NCBI RefSeq assembly: GCF_900176485.1
Contig: NZ_FWYD01000003.1
Location: 1-64,000 of the forward strand
Reading direction: 5' to 3'
Length of the DNA stretch: 64,000 bases
Origin: Primorskyibacter flagellatus
GTDB lineage: Bacteria; Pseudomonadota; Alphaproteobacteria; Rhodobacterales; Rhodobacteraceae
The notes beneath the pieces are model-generated. The model saw only the letters and a program-made list of their open reading frames with translations. It searched no databases and was not told the origin of the DNA. The translations under genes and the position numbers were made by a program. Positions 17,200 to 25,948 of the stretch are shown here, in pieces. Numbering within the stretch: position 1 is the first letter of the stretch; each line of letters starts with the position of its first letter.

Positions 17200-18339
17200 A
17201 TGGCTTTTGCCGTCTCGAAACCTGGTGCTTTAAGGCGTCGTTGTTTGACGCATCGGCAGAGCGATCAACGCCGAGCGTCAAAAGCGTTTCTGCCTGCGCC
17301 GCACCTCATACTGTGCATATGCCTTGCCCTTGGCTTCTGTGGGGGCGTTCATGCCTCTGCCGAGCCGCTGCGACTGGCCACCTGGCACGCGCCGCTGTCC
17401 CGAAAAGGCCCTGGTCTGTTGCTTCGCGACATACTGAAAGGACAGGATGCACAGATCGCCGCCGTGCTGGACGGCATCGTTGCCGCCAGACCCGACATTC
17501 TGGCGCTGACGGATTTCGACTATGATGCCGGACACGCTGCACTGGCTGCATTTCAGTCAAAGCTGGCCGTCGCGGGCCACGCCATGCCTCATCGCTTTGC
17601 CCTGCGCCCCAATTCCGGCACGGCTACGGGATTGGATCTGGACGGCGACCGGCGGCTCGGTGGCCCCCGAGATGCGCAAGGTTACGGTGAGTTCGCTGGT
17701 CAGGGCGGTATGGCGCTGCTGTCGCGTGTGCCGATACTGGACGGCGCTCTGGACCTGAGCGCGCTTCTGTGGCGTGACGTCCCGCACGCGCAGATCGTCG
17801 GTGCAGAGTTAGCGCAAGAGGCCGCCGCCATTCAGCGCCTCAGCTCCGTCGGTCACTGGGCCGTTCCGCTGGATGTTGTCGATGGCCCCTTATGGATTCT
17901 CATGTATCATGCCACGACACCGGTTTTCGACGGTCCAGAGGATCGCAACGGTCGGCGCAACCATGATGAAACCGCGCTTTGGCTCGCGTGGCTTGACGGA
18001 TTGCTTTCCATCCCGCCACCAAAGGGAAGATTTGCCGTGATCGGCGATGCCAATACCGACCCTACAAAGGGCGCAGGCCGCAAGGATGCATTGCGCCGCC
18101 TTCTGGCCGACCCGCGCTTTCAGGACCCGCGCCCGGCGAACCAATCGCGTCAGGGCGACGCTGCGGCAGACACGGTCGATTGGCCCGAGCCGGACCCCGG
18201 CGACATGCGGGTCAGCTATGTGTTGCCGCCCTCTGATATGCAGATTATCGGCTCCGGCGTTGTTTGGCCGCCGCAGGGTTCAAAGGCAGCACCGATCCCG
18301 CACAAGCTGGTCTGGGTCGATGTTGATCCTTCCCGGTGA
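17200..18339 (+). CDS. secreted endonuclease/exonuclease/phosphatase-fold protein
   Basis: A protein of about 379 residues with a hydrophobic signal segment (LILCICLALGFCGGVHASA) some 35 residues from this start. The mature part shows the EEP (DNase I-like) fold: LRLATWHAPL near its start, RPDILALTDFDYD, then FAVIGDANTDPTKGAG with the Asp-Asn pair, and a C-terminal HKLVWVDV. The substrate could be a nucleic acid, phosphoester or sugar phosphate; the family does not tell. The start is uncertain: ATG 17200 is given, a TTG at 17155 is in frame, and a later start just before the signal segment is possible. It lies between leuD and leuB but is cut off from leuCD by the terminator. Confidence 0.75.
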   Translation: MAFAVSKPGALRRRCLTHRQSDQRRASKAFLPAPHLILCICLALGFCGGVHASAEPLRLATWHAPLSRKGPGLLLRDILKGQDAQIAAVLDGIVAARPDILALTDFDYDAGHAALAAFQSKLAVAGHAMPHRFALRPNSGTATGLDLDGDRRLGGPRDAQGYGEFAGQGGMALLSRVPILDGALDLSALLWRDVPHAQIVGAELAQEAAAIQRLSSVGHWAVPLDVVDGPLWILMYHATTPVFDGPEDRNGRRNHDETALWLAWLDGLLSIPPPKGRFAVIGDANTDPTKGAGRKDALRRLLADPRFQDPRPANQSRQGDAAADTVDWPEPDPGDMRVSYVLPPSDMQIIGSGVVWPPQGSKAAPIPHKLVWVDVDPSR

Positions 18340-18468
18340 AACGGTCCTGGCCCACAGGGTCAAAATGCACGTTGTACACCGGGCCTGCACAAGTGGCACC
18401 TGTTCCGTGCGCCCGGTCGTCATGCAGAACCGGCAATTGCCAGATCCGGCGTCGCAATACGCCTTCAT
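18280..18468 (-). CDS. possible 62-residue Cys-rich zinc-ribbon-like miniprotein
   Basis: ATG at 18468 is preceded by AGAAGGG with 7-nt spacing on the minus strand. The frame encodes 62 residues with eight cysteines: Cys5, Cys12, Cys15, Cys31, Cys34, Cys60 and Cys61 among them, where 12/15 and 31/34 form two CxxC pairs. That spacing suggests a small zinc-binding fold. The 3' end overlaps the end of the exonuclease-fold gene on the other strand by 60 bp. I recognise no named family. Support is the ribosome site, the paired cysteines and the otherwise empty 194-bp gap; against it is the antisense overlap. Confidence 0.45.
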   Translation of the reverse strand: MKAYCDAGSGNCRFCMTTGRTEQVPLVQARCTTCILTLWARTVSPGRINIDPDQLVRDRCCL

Positions 18469-18533
18469 TTCTTGACCCTTCTCACGGCAATGGGTAGGGC
18501 GATGGGCAAAGCACAGACCAAAGGACAACGCTC

Positions 18534-19640
18534 ATGAGCACCCCTTCGCTTCTTATCCTCGCCGGCGACGGCATCGGCCCCGAAGTCATGGCCGAGGTTC
18601 GCCGCATCATCGACTGGTACGGCGCAAAGCGCGACCTGCCTTTCGACGTCAGCGAAGGACTGGTTGGCGGATGTTCCTATGACGCGCATGGCACCCCGTT
18701 GACGGATGAAACCATGGCCCGCGCGCAGGAAGTGGACGCTGTCCTGCTGGGTGCTGTCGGCGGCCCCGCCTATGACAACCTCGATTTCAGCGTGAAGCCC
18801 GAACGTGGTCTGTTGCGCCTGCGCAAGGAAATGGATCTTTACGCCAACCTGCGACCGGCTCAGTGTTTCGACGCGCTTGCCGACTTCTCATCACTCAAGC
18901 GGGACGTGGTGGCGGGCCTCGACATCATGATCGTGCGCGAATTGACCAGCGGCATCTATTTCGGCGAACCTCGCGGTATCATCCAGGAAGGCAACGAGCG
19001 TGTCGGGATCAACACCCAACGCTACACCGAATCCGAGATTGAGCGTGTCGCGCGCTCCGCCTTCGAGCTGGCCCGGCGGCGCGGAAACAAGGTCTGCTCG
19101 ATGGAGAAGGCCAACGTCATGGAATCCGGCGTGTTGTGGCGCGAGGTCGTCCAGAAGATCGGCGATACCGAGTATCCGGATGTGGAGCTTAGCCACATGT
19201 ATGCCGATGCCGGTGCCATGCAGCTTTGCCGCTGGCCCAAGCAGTTCGACGTGATCGTCACCGACAACCTGTTCGGCGACCTGCTGTCAGATGCCGCCGC
19301 GATGCTGACCGGCAGTCTTGGTATGCTGCCGTCTGCCTCGCTTGGCGCGCCGATGGAGAACGGTCGCCCAAAGGCCCTGTACGAACCCGTGCACGGGTCC
19401 GCGCCTGACATCACCGGCCAAGGCAAGGCCAACCCGATCGCATGTATCCTCAGCTTCGCGATGGCCCTGCGCTACAGCTTTGATAAGGGTAACGAAGCCG
19501 ACCGGCTGGAGAAAGCCGTCGAAAAGGTTCTGGCCGATGGCCTTCGGACTGCCGATCTTTTGGGCGAAGACGGCGCGACACCGGTCACGACAAGTGAAAT
19601 GGGCGATGCTATTCTGGCTGCATTGGATGCCAGCCTCTAG
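18534..19640 (+). CDS. leuB: 3-isopropylmalate dehydrogenase
   Basis: A 368-residue NAD-dependent enzyme that oxidises and decarboxylates 3-isopropylmalate to 2-oxoisocaproate, the last step before transamination to leucine. Family motifs: [46 protein letters not shown], and the metal-binding Asp block [21 protein letters not shown]. The NAD loop [14 protein letters not shown] is intact. Length is typical. The ATG at 18534 has AAAGGACAA upstream. It follows the secreted EEP-fold gene after a 194-bp gap. Confidence 0.97.
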   Translation: MSTPSLLILAGDGIGPEVMAEVRRIIDWYGAKRDLPFDVSEGLVGGCSYDAHGTPLTDETMARAQEVDAVLLGAVGGPAYDNLDFSVKPERGLLRLRKEMDLYANLRPAQCFDALADFSSLKRDVVAGLDIMIVRELTSGIYFGEPRGIIQEGNERVGINTQRYTESEIERVARSAFELARRRGNKVCSMEKANVMESGVLWREVVQKIGDTEYPDVELSHMYADAGAMQLCRWPKQFDVIVTDNLFGDLLSDAAAMLTGSLGMLPSASLGAPMENGRPKALYEPVHGSAPDITGQGKANPIACILSFAMALRYSFDKGNEADRLEKAVEKVLADGLRTADLLGEDGATPVTTSEMGDAILAALDASL

Positions 19641-19734
19641 GCGTTGATCGAAAAATAGATAGGTGGTGCCCGATTTCACGGACGGGTGCCGCCAAACTGC
19701 CCAGGTGGCAAACAGTTGCAGGAAAGCCGGTCCG

Positions 19735-20682
19735 ATGAACTTGAAAGGTCTGCTCTACGCGCTGTTTGCCTTTGCGGTCTATGCCACCCATGACGTCGTC
19801 ATCAAATACCTGGGTGCGACCTATTCCCCGTTCCAGATCATCTTTTTCTCGACGCTGATGTCCTTTCCTTTGGTCAGCTTCATGCTGATCGGGGATCAAA
19901 CCCACGGCAATCTGCGTCCGGTGCATCCTTGGTGGATCGCCCTGCGCACGGTCTGCACGGTCATCACCGGCATGTCGGCCTTTTATGCGTTTTCGGTGCT
20001 ACCGCTGGCGCAGACCTATGCGATCCTGTTTGCGTCGCCATTGCTGATCACGCTGATGTCCATACCGCTATTGGGTGAAAAGGTCGGACTGCATCGTGGC
20101 GCTGCCGTGATCGTCGGGCTTGCGGGTGTTTTCATCGTTTTGCGGCCCGGCACGACGGAACTGACGCTGGGCCATTTGGCGGGCTTGTCGGCCGCTATGT
20201 TCAGTGCTCTGGCCTCTATCATTGTGCGCAAGATTGGACGCGAGGAACGCTCGGTCGTGCTGATGCTGTATCCGATGGCTGCGAACTTCATCGTGATGGC
20301 GGTCCTGCTGGCCTTCGTCTATCAGCCCATGCCGTTGCTGCATCTTGGGGGCATCGGGGTAATTTCTCTGTTCGGCTTTGTTGCCGGTCTGTGCCTGATC
20401 GCCGCCTACAAAAATGCAGAGGCGGCGATCGTCGCGCCCATGCAATACTCGCAGATCATCTGGGCAACCCTGTTTGGATACCTGCTGTTCGGCGAGTCGG
20501 TAGACCGCGCCACGATCATCGGCACGTCGGTCATTATCATCTCGGGGCTTTACATCGTATTCAGGGAAAGCCGCGGCGGCAAATCCGAGAACACCCCCGT
20601 GCTTCGCACACGTTCGCGCGGTGCCACAGCCGCGACGTTCCGGATTACCCATATGCTGCGCCGCGCGAAACAACGTGGGTAA
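19735..20682 (+). CDS. EamA-family (DMT superfamily) transporter
   Basis: A 315-residue inner-membrane protein with about ten hydrophobic spans arranged as two EamA halves. The first half starts MNLKGLLYALFAFAVYATHD; the second contains AGLSAAMFSALASIIVRKIGREE and ends with GYLLFGESVDRATIIGTSVIIISGLYIVFRE, a typical EamA close. A basic cytoplasmic tail follows. Members export amino acids, nucleosides or other metabolites; the substrate here is unknown. ATG 19735 is chosen because it begins at the first span; an in-frame GTG at 19663 would add an unlikely polar leader. Confidence 0.9.
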   Translation: MNLKGLLYALFAFAVYATHDVVIKYLGATYSPFQIIFFSTLMSFPLVSFMLIGDQTHGNLRPVHPWWIALRTVCTVITGMSAFYAFSVLPLAQTYAILFASPLLITLMSIPLLGEKVGLHRGAAVIVGLAGVFIVLRPGTTELTLGHLAGLSAAMFSALASIIVRKIGREERSVVLMLYPMAANFIVMAVLLAFVYQPMPLLHLGGIGVISLFGFVAGLCLIAAYKNAEAAIVAPMQYSQIIWATLFGYLLFGESVDRATIIGTSVIIISGLYIVFRESRGGKSENTPVLRTRSRGATAATFRITHMLRRAKQRG

Positions 20683-20727
20683 ACCCTTGCCAAACGCGTG
20701 GCGTTTCTTTAATCCGCGCCCTACGGA

Positions 20728-20804
20728 CGGAGTGTAGCTCAGCCTGGTAGAGCACTGTCTTCGGGAGGCAGGGGCCGGAGGTTCGAATCCTCTCACTCCG
20801 ACCA
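20728..20804 (+). tRNA. tRNA-Pro (anticodon CGG)
   Basis: A complete cloverleaf: acceptor arm CGGAGTG/CACTCCG, D arm GCTC...GAGC, anticodon stem CTGTC/GGCAG with loop TTCGGGA (anticodon CGG at the C-G-G positions), T arm GGAGG TTCGAAT CCTCT, discriminator A and an encoded CCA. It decodes CCG proline codons, frequent in this GC-rich genome. A weak GC hairpin plus T5 follows near 20832-20846. No integrase or duplicated 3' end nearby points to an inserted island. Confidence 0.95.
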
Positions 20805-20999
20805 ATATTCTCAGTCACTTATCCCGTTTCTCGCGGGCCCTTTTTCGAGGTCGGTCCGGATTTGATACGGATTATGCGGCTTGCCGAAGAATCAGGGTAG
20901 GGACTCTGGTAAAGAACGACAGTCGGTATGACGGGACGTCTACGGCGGGGGCCCGATTTTTACTGACATTCATTACAGTTTCCGCCGCACCGCTGGTCT

Positions 21000-21938
21000 T
21001 CACGTTTTCTTCGATGAGCCTTCGCGCTGGGATGGCAGGGCCTGCCGGGATAGCGACAACGAGTCAGAAACCGTCCAATTTTCTACAGCCCATGCCCAAA
21101 CGGCATCAACGGTTTCGCGCAGGTGTGATGATCGCTTTCGAACAAGATAGAAATCGGAGCCGACTGAGAAGCCTGCGGGACAAATTTCGATCAGGCGTCC
21201 CGCATCAAGATCTGCCTGAACGAAAGCACGGCAAGATATTGCCACGCCCTGACCTGCCAAAGCCGCATCCAGGGCGAGTGTTGTCTGGTTGAATACCGCA
21301 CCGGGTAGCGTCTCGACGATGCCAAAAAAACGTGGCCAATGATTGTACGAGTCGTGCAACAGTGGCAGGCCGCCGATCTGTTCTCGCGTCAGCGGATGCT
21401 GATGTTGGCCCAACAAATGTGGGCTGCCCACCAAAACAAGATCGTGGCGAAAAAGCAGGTGAGCCTCTTGTGAAGCGCCAAAAGGCGGGCGGGTCTGGCG
21501 CACGGCAATATCGACCTGATCTCGATCAAAATCCGACACCGCCTCGGTCGCGATGGTGCGCAGCTCTACTCCCGGCAAGGCAGATTTCAGCAACGAAAGC
21601 TGTGGGATCAAGACTTTCGTCGCGAATGTCGGGGTCACGCTGATCGTCACCGCATCGGCCCGATTGTGAAGCCTAGCTGTTGCCTTGCAAAGCGTGTCAA
21701 AGGCACGGGTCATCTCCGAAAGGTAGCTCGCCCCCTGCGGTGTCAGCGCTACGCCGCGCGGCATTCTCTGGAATAGCGACATGCCCAGATGCTCTTCCAG
21801 CAACCGTATCTGCTGGGCCACAGCGCCTTGCGTGACACCTAACTCATCCGACGCCGCACGGAAATTCAGCTGCCGTCCGGCGGCTTCAAACGCACGTAAT
21901 GCGTTGAGAGGAGGCAAGTTGCGGCGCGATGTCGACAT
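21000..21938 (-). CDS. LysR-family transcriptional regulator (GcvA-like)
   Basis: A 312-residue regulator. The N-terminal winged helix shows LPPLNALRAFEAAGRQLNFRAA and GVTQGAVAQQIRLLEEHLGM, the standard LysR recognition helix region; the rest is the periplasmic-binding-like effector domain (AVRQTRPPFGASQEAHLLF). The opening resembles the GcvA subgroup. It is divergent from the Fsr-like exporter with a 17-bp palindrome just before its own start codon, so control of the exporter and of itself is the likely job. The effector is unknown. Confidence 0.9.
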   Translation of the reverse strand: MSTSRRNLPPLNALRAFEAAGRQLNFRAASDELGVTQGAVAQQIRLLEEHLGMSLFQRMPRGVALTPQGASYLSEMTRAFDTLCKATARLHNRADAVTISVTPTFATKVLIPQLSLLKSALPGVELRTIATEAVSDFDRDQVDIAVRQTRPPFGASQEAHLLFRHDLVLVGSPHLLGQHQHPLTREQIGGLPLLHDSYNHWPRFFGIVETLPGAVFNQTTLALDAALAGQGVAISCRAFVQADLDAGRLIEICPAGFSVGSDFYLVRKRSSHLRETVDAVWAWAVENWTVSDSLSLSRQALPSQREGSSKKT

Positions 21939-21945
21939 ATCAATC

Positions 21946-21962
21946 CTGTAGATTTTCTACAG
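21946..21962. promoter_or_regulatory. 17-bp palindrome, likely LysR operator
   Basis: CTGTAG ATTTT CTACAG lies 7 bp before the LysR start codon in the short gap to the divergent exporter gene. Its T...A dyad fits LysR-type autoregulatory sites. No binding evidence exists here. Confidence 0.5.
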
Positions 21963-22080
21963 TGTACTAGAGTTGGTTCTGGCGCGAAAGCCTGCGTCGG
22001 ATACACCATTATGCTGATCAAACCCAATGGCCGCAGCCTACAGCATGGACCGCGCCCTCAAAACAAAGCCGAGCGTTCGA

Positions 22081-23262
22081 ATGACCATACAAAAAACAAC
22101 TTTGATGCCGACATCGTATTCGGTCATTCTGGCGGTGAGCGGATCCCATCTGATCAATGACCTGATCCAGTTTCTCTTGCCCGCGCTCTATCCGGTTCTG
22201 AAATCCGAGTATTCGCTCAACTATTTTCAGTTGGGTCTTCTGACGCTGGCACAGCAGATCACAGCCTGCATATTGCAACCTGTCATGGGTCTCTACGGGG
22301 ATCTGAAACCCAAACCTTACACGCTGGCAGTGTCCATGATGATCGTGGCCCTCGGTGTGGTGATGCTCGCGACGGCCGACTCGTTCATGCTATTGCTGGT
22401 TGCGGCAACTGTTCTGGGAGTTGGGTCGGCTCTGTTCCACCCCGAAGCATCACGCGTGTGTCGTATGGCATCCGGTGGCAAACGCGGATTTGCACAGTCC
22501 AGCTTTCAGGTCGGGGGCAATACTGGAACAGCTCTTGGACCTCTTGCCGCTGCCTTGTTCGTTCTCCCTTTGGGGCAGGTCAGTACCGTCTGGTTTGGAC
22601 TTTTCGCTGTAATCGGAGTCATCATCCTGATCTGGGTCGCCCAGTGGTTCACGAACCATCAGCGGATTGTCAAAACTGCTGGCACACCCGAGATCTCGCT
22701 TCCACAACTCCCCCGAATGCGTCTGATTATTTCCTTCGCGATCATCGGTGCCCTGCTGCTGAGCAAGTTCGTCTACGTCGAAACATACAAGAGCTACTAT
22801 ACTTTCTTCCTCATCGAAAAGTTCGGACTTGAGATCAAATACGCACAGACCCTTCTGTTTGTCTTTCTCGGGGCGGTCGCGGTGGGCACCTTCGTTGGCG
22901 GTCCTGTCGGTGATCGCATCGGACGCAGAAAGGTAATCTGGGGTTCGATATTGGGGGCGCTGCCTTTCGCGCTGATGCTGCCGCACGCGAACCTGCTGGG
23001 AACAGTCGTGCTAAGCATTATTGTCGGGCTGGTTCTGGCCTCTGCCTTTTCGGCAATTGTCGTCTTTGCGCAGGAACTGCTGCCGCAGAAAGTCGGAATG
23101 GTTTCAGGATTCGTCTTCGGTTTCGCGTTCGGAATCGGCGCGCTTGGCGCTGCCGCACTCGGGGCGCTCGCGGACCAGATCGGCATGCAGCAGGTGTTCA
23201 GCTATCTCTCGGTACTCTTGTTCCTGGGATTGCTGACGTTCTATCTTCCTGACATTGACTAA
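22081..23262 (+). CDS. MFS transporter, fosmidomycin-resistance (Fsr) type
   Basis: A protein of about 393 residues with twelve hydrophobic spans. It closely follows the Fsr subfamily: GSHLINDLIQFLLPALYPVL near the start, ALFHPEASRVCRMASGGKRG and AQSSFQVGGNTGTALGPL in the first half, and GPVGDRIGRRKVIWGS in the second. Fsr proteins export fosmidomycin and related compounds; the natural substrate is uncertain. Start ATG 22081 aligns with the family start; an ATG at 22027 would add 18 residues. It is divergent from the LysR gene, its probable regulator. No terminator is obvious after it. Confidence 0.9.
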   Translation: MTIQKTTLMPTSYSVILAVSGSHLINDLIQFLLPALYPVLKSEYSLNYFQLGLLTLAQQITACILQPVMGLYGDLKPKPYTLAVSMMIVALGVVMLATADSFMLLLVAATVLGVGSALFHPEASRVCRMASGGKRGFAQSSFQVGGNTGTALGPLAAALFVLPLGQVSTVWFGLFAVIGVIILIWVAQWFTNHQRIVKTAGTPEISLPQLPRMRLIISFAIIGALLLSKFVYVETYKSYYTFFLIEKFGLEIKYAQTLLFVFLGAVAVGTFVGGPVGDRIGRRKVIWGSILGALPFALMLPHANLLGTVVLSIIVGLVLASAFSAIVVFAQELLPQKVGMVSGFVFGFAFGIGALGAAALGALADQIGMQQVFSYLSVLLFLGLLTFYLPDID

Positions 23263-23512
23263 CGTCGTCGCCCGTCAGCCATATATCCGTCAGCTTTTTC
23301 GCTTAAGCAGAATATGTCACCGACGCTATCCAAAGTGTTGCCGCCCTGCCGCCCGGATGACGGCCTTTCAAACAACCACGCAGCGCGGTATCCGCGCGCC
23401 GCTTGGACACATCCGCCACTCGCACAGCCAGCGGTGTGTTGATCTTCGCGTTCTCAACTTTGCAGGAAATGGCGTCTTTTTGGCGCTGTCTTTTAATCGG
23501 CTGGCCCAGAGC

Positions 23513-24121
23513 TTAATGACGGAGCAGCCTCGCTGGCGTTCCGCTTAGCTCAAGGATCCGGGTTGCCAGACGGTCGGCTTCAGAGCGGGCGTGGGTGACA
23601 AAAAGGGTCGCCGGCTTTGCTTCGGCGATCAGCGCTTCGGTCAGGCTGAGCATCTGTTCCGCCGTTTCAGCGTCCAGAGACACGAAAGGTTCGTCCATCA
23701 GCAGGAATTCCGGCGATCCGGCAAAGGCGCGGGCCAATGCCAACCGCCGCTGCTGACCAAGCGAGAGCTGACCGGGGAAGGCATCCTCGCGCCCCGAAAG
23801 GGCAACGCGGTCCATCGCGGCGCGCGCGGCCTCGCGCCCCAGTGACGGGCGGGGGATCAGCAGGTTATCCAATGCGCTGCGCCAGGGCAGCAAGGTCGGC
23901 TCTTGAAACACGATCGCCATGTTGTCGGGGCGTGTGACGGTGCCTTCGAACTGTGTGTCGATACCCGCCATGATCCGAAGGATCGTAGACTTTCCGATGC
24001 CGGAAGGGCCGACCAGCGCAACGGTTTCACCCGGAGAGATCGCGAATTCAATTGAACCCAGAACCTGCTGTTTGCCAAAGAATTTCGATATGATGTCAGC
24101 CCGGATCACGCGGTTCTCCAT
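23513..24121 (-). CDS. ABC transporter ATP-binding protein (SsuB/TauB type)
   Basis: A 202-residue ATPase of the nitrate/sulfonate/taurine importer group. Walker A is GPSGIGKST, the signature is QLSLGQQRRLALARAF, and Walker B is EFLLMDEPFVSLD. It is slightly short for the group. Start ATG 24121 (MENRVIRADIISKFFG) overlaps the end of the permease gene by 16 bp, showing tight coupling; an in-frame start at 24160 would lie deeper in that gene. It is the last gene of the minus-strand arm of the quinoprotein-associated cluster and energises the importer formed with the next two genes. Confidence 0.9.
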   Translation of the reverse strand: MENRVIRADIISKFFGKQQVLGSIEFAISPGETVALVGPSGIGKSTILRIMAGIDTQFEGTVTRPDNMAIVFQEPTLLPWRSALDNLLIPRPSLGREAARAAMDRVALSGREDAFPGQLSLGQQRRLALARAFAGSPEFLLMDEPFVSLDAETAEQMLSLTEALIAEAKPATLFVTHARSEADRLATRILELSGTPARLLRH

Positions 24122-24858
24122 CGGCGGATTCGGCGCTCCCACGGTTGAAGCAGAAGCCACTCGACCGCAAGCATGACGGCGATGAAGGACAGGGCGTAGA
24201 TCAGCACCATCGTCACATCAAACAATTGAAAGTAGAGGTGTATCTGAAACCCGACCCCGTTGGAGCGGCCCAGGAATTCGACCACCAGCACGATCTTCCA
24301 GATGACCGCGATGCCGGATCTCGCGGCCGCTGTGATGAATGGAGCCAGTTGCGGCAAGGTGACATGTCGCATGCGTGCGGTCCAACTCATCCGGTAGACA
24401 CGGGCCATCGCCTCCAGATCCGGGTTGAGCGCGCGTGCGCCTTCACGGATCACAGTCGCGACGTTGGGAATTTTGTTGAGTGTGACTGCAATGATCGCGG
24501 CCGTTTCGTTCAACCCGATCCAGAGATAGCACAGCACGATCAGAACAAGGGCAGGCAGGTTCAGAAAGATCACCAGCCACGGATCAAGCCAGCGGTTCAA
24601 CTGGTTCGACCGGCCCATTGCCAAACCCAGCGCGATACCGATGCCCATCGCCAAGGCAAATGCCCAGATCACCCGCAGCAGGGTGGCCCCGAGATGATAG
24701 AGCAACTCTCCGGATCTGATCTGCTGCGCCGCCGGGCCGATCAGGGTCCATGGTTGCGGCAGGATCGTCGCATCCGCGGTGAGGGCCGCGCAAACAATCC
24801 AAAGCAGGAAAAGCCCGAGGATCGACAGGATTGACGTGGCCGCAGACGAGTCGTTCAT
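24106..24858 (-). CDS. ABC transporter permease (SsuC/TauC type)
   Basis: A 250-residue inner-membrane permease with about six spans. The cytoplasmic coupling loop EGARALNPDLEAMARVYRMS leads into WTARMRHVTLPQLAPFITAAARSGIAVIWK, the EAA-type motif of binding-protein-dependent permeases. It pairs with the ATPase downstream (16-bp overlap) and the binding protein upstream (14-bp gap). The substrate is unknown. Confidence 0.92.
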   Translation of the reverse strand: MNDSSAATSILSILGLFLLWIVCAALTADATILPQPWTLIGPAAQQIRSGELLYHLGATLLRVIWAFALAMGIGIALGLAMGRSNQLNRWLDPWLVIFLNLPALVLIVLCYLWIGLNETAAIIAVTLNKIPNVATVIREGARALNPDLEAMARVYRMSWTARMRHVTLPQLAPFITAAARSGIAVIWKIVLVVEFLGRSNGVGFQIHLYFQLFDVTMVLIYALSFIAVMLAVEWLLLQPWERRIRRWRTA

Positions 24859-24872
24859 CGGGCAATCTGTTT

Positions 24873-25850
24873 TTATTCGAGGTCTGCGAACAGGCCAGCG
24901 GGAACGGTCGTGGCCTCACCCACCAGATCGGCACCGCCAAGATCGTTCATCAGCGCCAGCAGCTTGTTTGCCCCATCAAGGTCAACCGGACCGCGCGCCG
25001 GCGTGCCTGCCAGCCAGTCTTTCTTCAACAGGTCGAACTGGGCGTCGGTCTGGGCGTTCATGCTGGGGCGCAGGGCCTCCCACGCGGCATCGTCACTGGC
25101 GAGCAGGTCCTTGGCATCGCGGCTGGCATCGTACAGCGCCTGCGCGATCCCCGGATTATCCGCCAGATAGCTTTCTTTCATGTAGTAGCCAAGCAGCGGC
25201 GTGTCAGTGTTCAGACCCAGCGCCTTGCCGGCCTCTTCGACCGAGGTCACCTCTTCCATTCCGGCGGCTTTCATCTTTGCCAGGAAATGCCAGAAATTGA
25301 TTGCGCCCGAGACTTCCCCGCCCAGACCGGCCTTGAAGATCAGCGGCGGCGCGCCGAACACCTGCTCGGTTTCAGCCTTCAGGTCCATGCCATATTCCTG
25401 CTGCGCATAGGCGCGCAGGATCAGCCAGGATTTATCAAGCGGGCCACCCGCGATGCCGACCTTCTTGCCAGCCAGATCCTTCAGGGAGGTCACATCGCTG
25501 TCCTTTGGCGCGACCAGCCCACCGACCGCCTTGGAATACGGCACGAAGACGTAGTCCTTCCCGGCGGCCCGCTGGCGGGCGACCCAGATCCAATCCGCCA
25601 CCGCGACATCGGCCTCTCCGCCTTCGACAGCGACGCGGGTGGCACCGTTATCGGCATAGGGGGCGACCTCCAGCTCAAAGCCATGGGCCTTGTCAAAGCC
25701 GTTTTCGGTGATGGTCGCCAGTTCCCAGTTGACCGTTCCGATCTTCAGGACCGCAGCGCGCACCTTGGGAAGGTCTTGTGCGAAGGCAGGGGCCGTCAGG
25801 CTGAGTGCAAGCAAAGCACATGCGCCCCTGCGGATGATGGATCGGATCAT
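24873..25850 (-). CDS. ABC transporter substrate-binding protein (SsuA/NMT1-like)
   Basis: A 325-residue periplasmic protein with a signal peptide ending APAFAQ. The two-lobed fold of the SsuA/TauA/NMT1 group is seen in VRAAVLKIGTVNWELATI, GGEADVAVADWIWVARQRAAG, and LKDLAGKKVGIAGGPLDKSW. Family members bind sulfonates, taurine, nitrate or thiamine precursors; residues do not let me choose. The gene follows a 40-nt stem-loop and precedes the permease by 14 bp. Its place at the end of a quinoprotein-linked gene string hints at a ligand needed by that pathway, but that is inference. Confidence 0.9.
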   Translation of the reverse strand: MIRSIIRRGACALLALSLTAPAFAQDLPKVRAAVLKIGTVNWELATITENGFDKAHGFELEVAPYADNGATRVAVEGGEADVAVADWIWVARQRAAGKDYVFVPYSKAVGGLVAPKDSDVTSLKDLAGKKVGIAGGPLDKSWLILRAYAQQEYGMDLKAETEQVFGAPPLIFKAGLGGEVSGAINFWHFLAKMKAAGMEEVTSVEEAGKALGLNTDTPLLGYYMKESYLADNPGIAQALYDASRDAKDLLASDDAAWEALRPSMNAQTDAQFDLLKKDWLAGTPARGPVDLDGANKLLALMNDLGGADLVGEATTVPAGLFADLE

Positions 25851-25903
25851 GACATTCTCCCAGATGGCATTTCGGTTATCAGACCGTTTAGCCTATCTTA
25901 ATT

Positions 25904-25943
25904 GTTTCCGCGACCAAGACCATTGGGCCGTGGTCGCGGAAAC
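25904..25943 (-). repeat. 13-bp perfect stem-loop between the acidic protein gene and the ABC genes
   Basis: Arms GTTTCCGCGACCA (25904-25916) and TGGTCGCGGAAAC (25931-25943), 14-nt loop, 5 bp after the stop of the small acidic protein. No T-tract follows on the minus strand. It may be a leaky terminator or an RNA stabiliser that sets different levels for the two halves of the operon. Confidence 0.6.
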
Positions 25944-25948
25944 GGCAT

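Noticed and set aside
20728..20804. tRNA-Pro as an attachment site of an integrated island
   Set aside because: No integrase, no duplicated tRNA 3' end and no change of composition next to it within the window.
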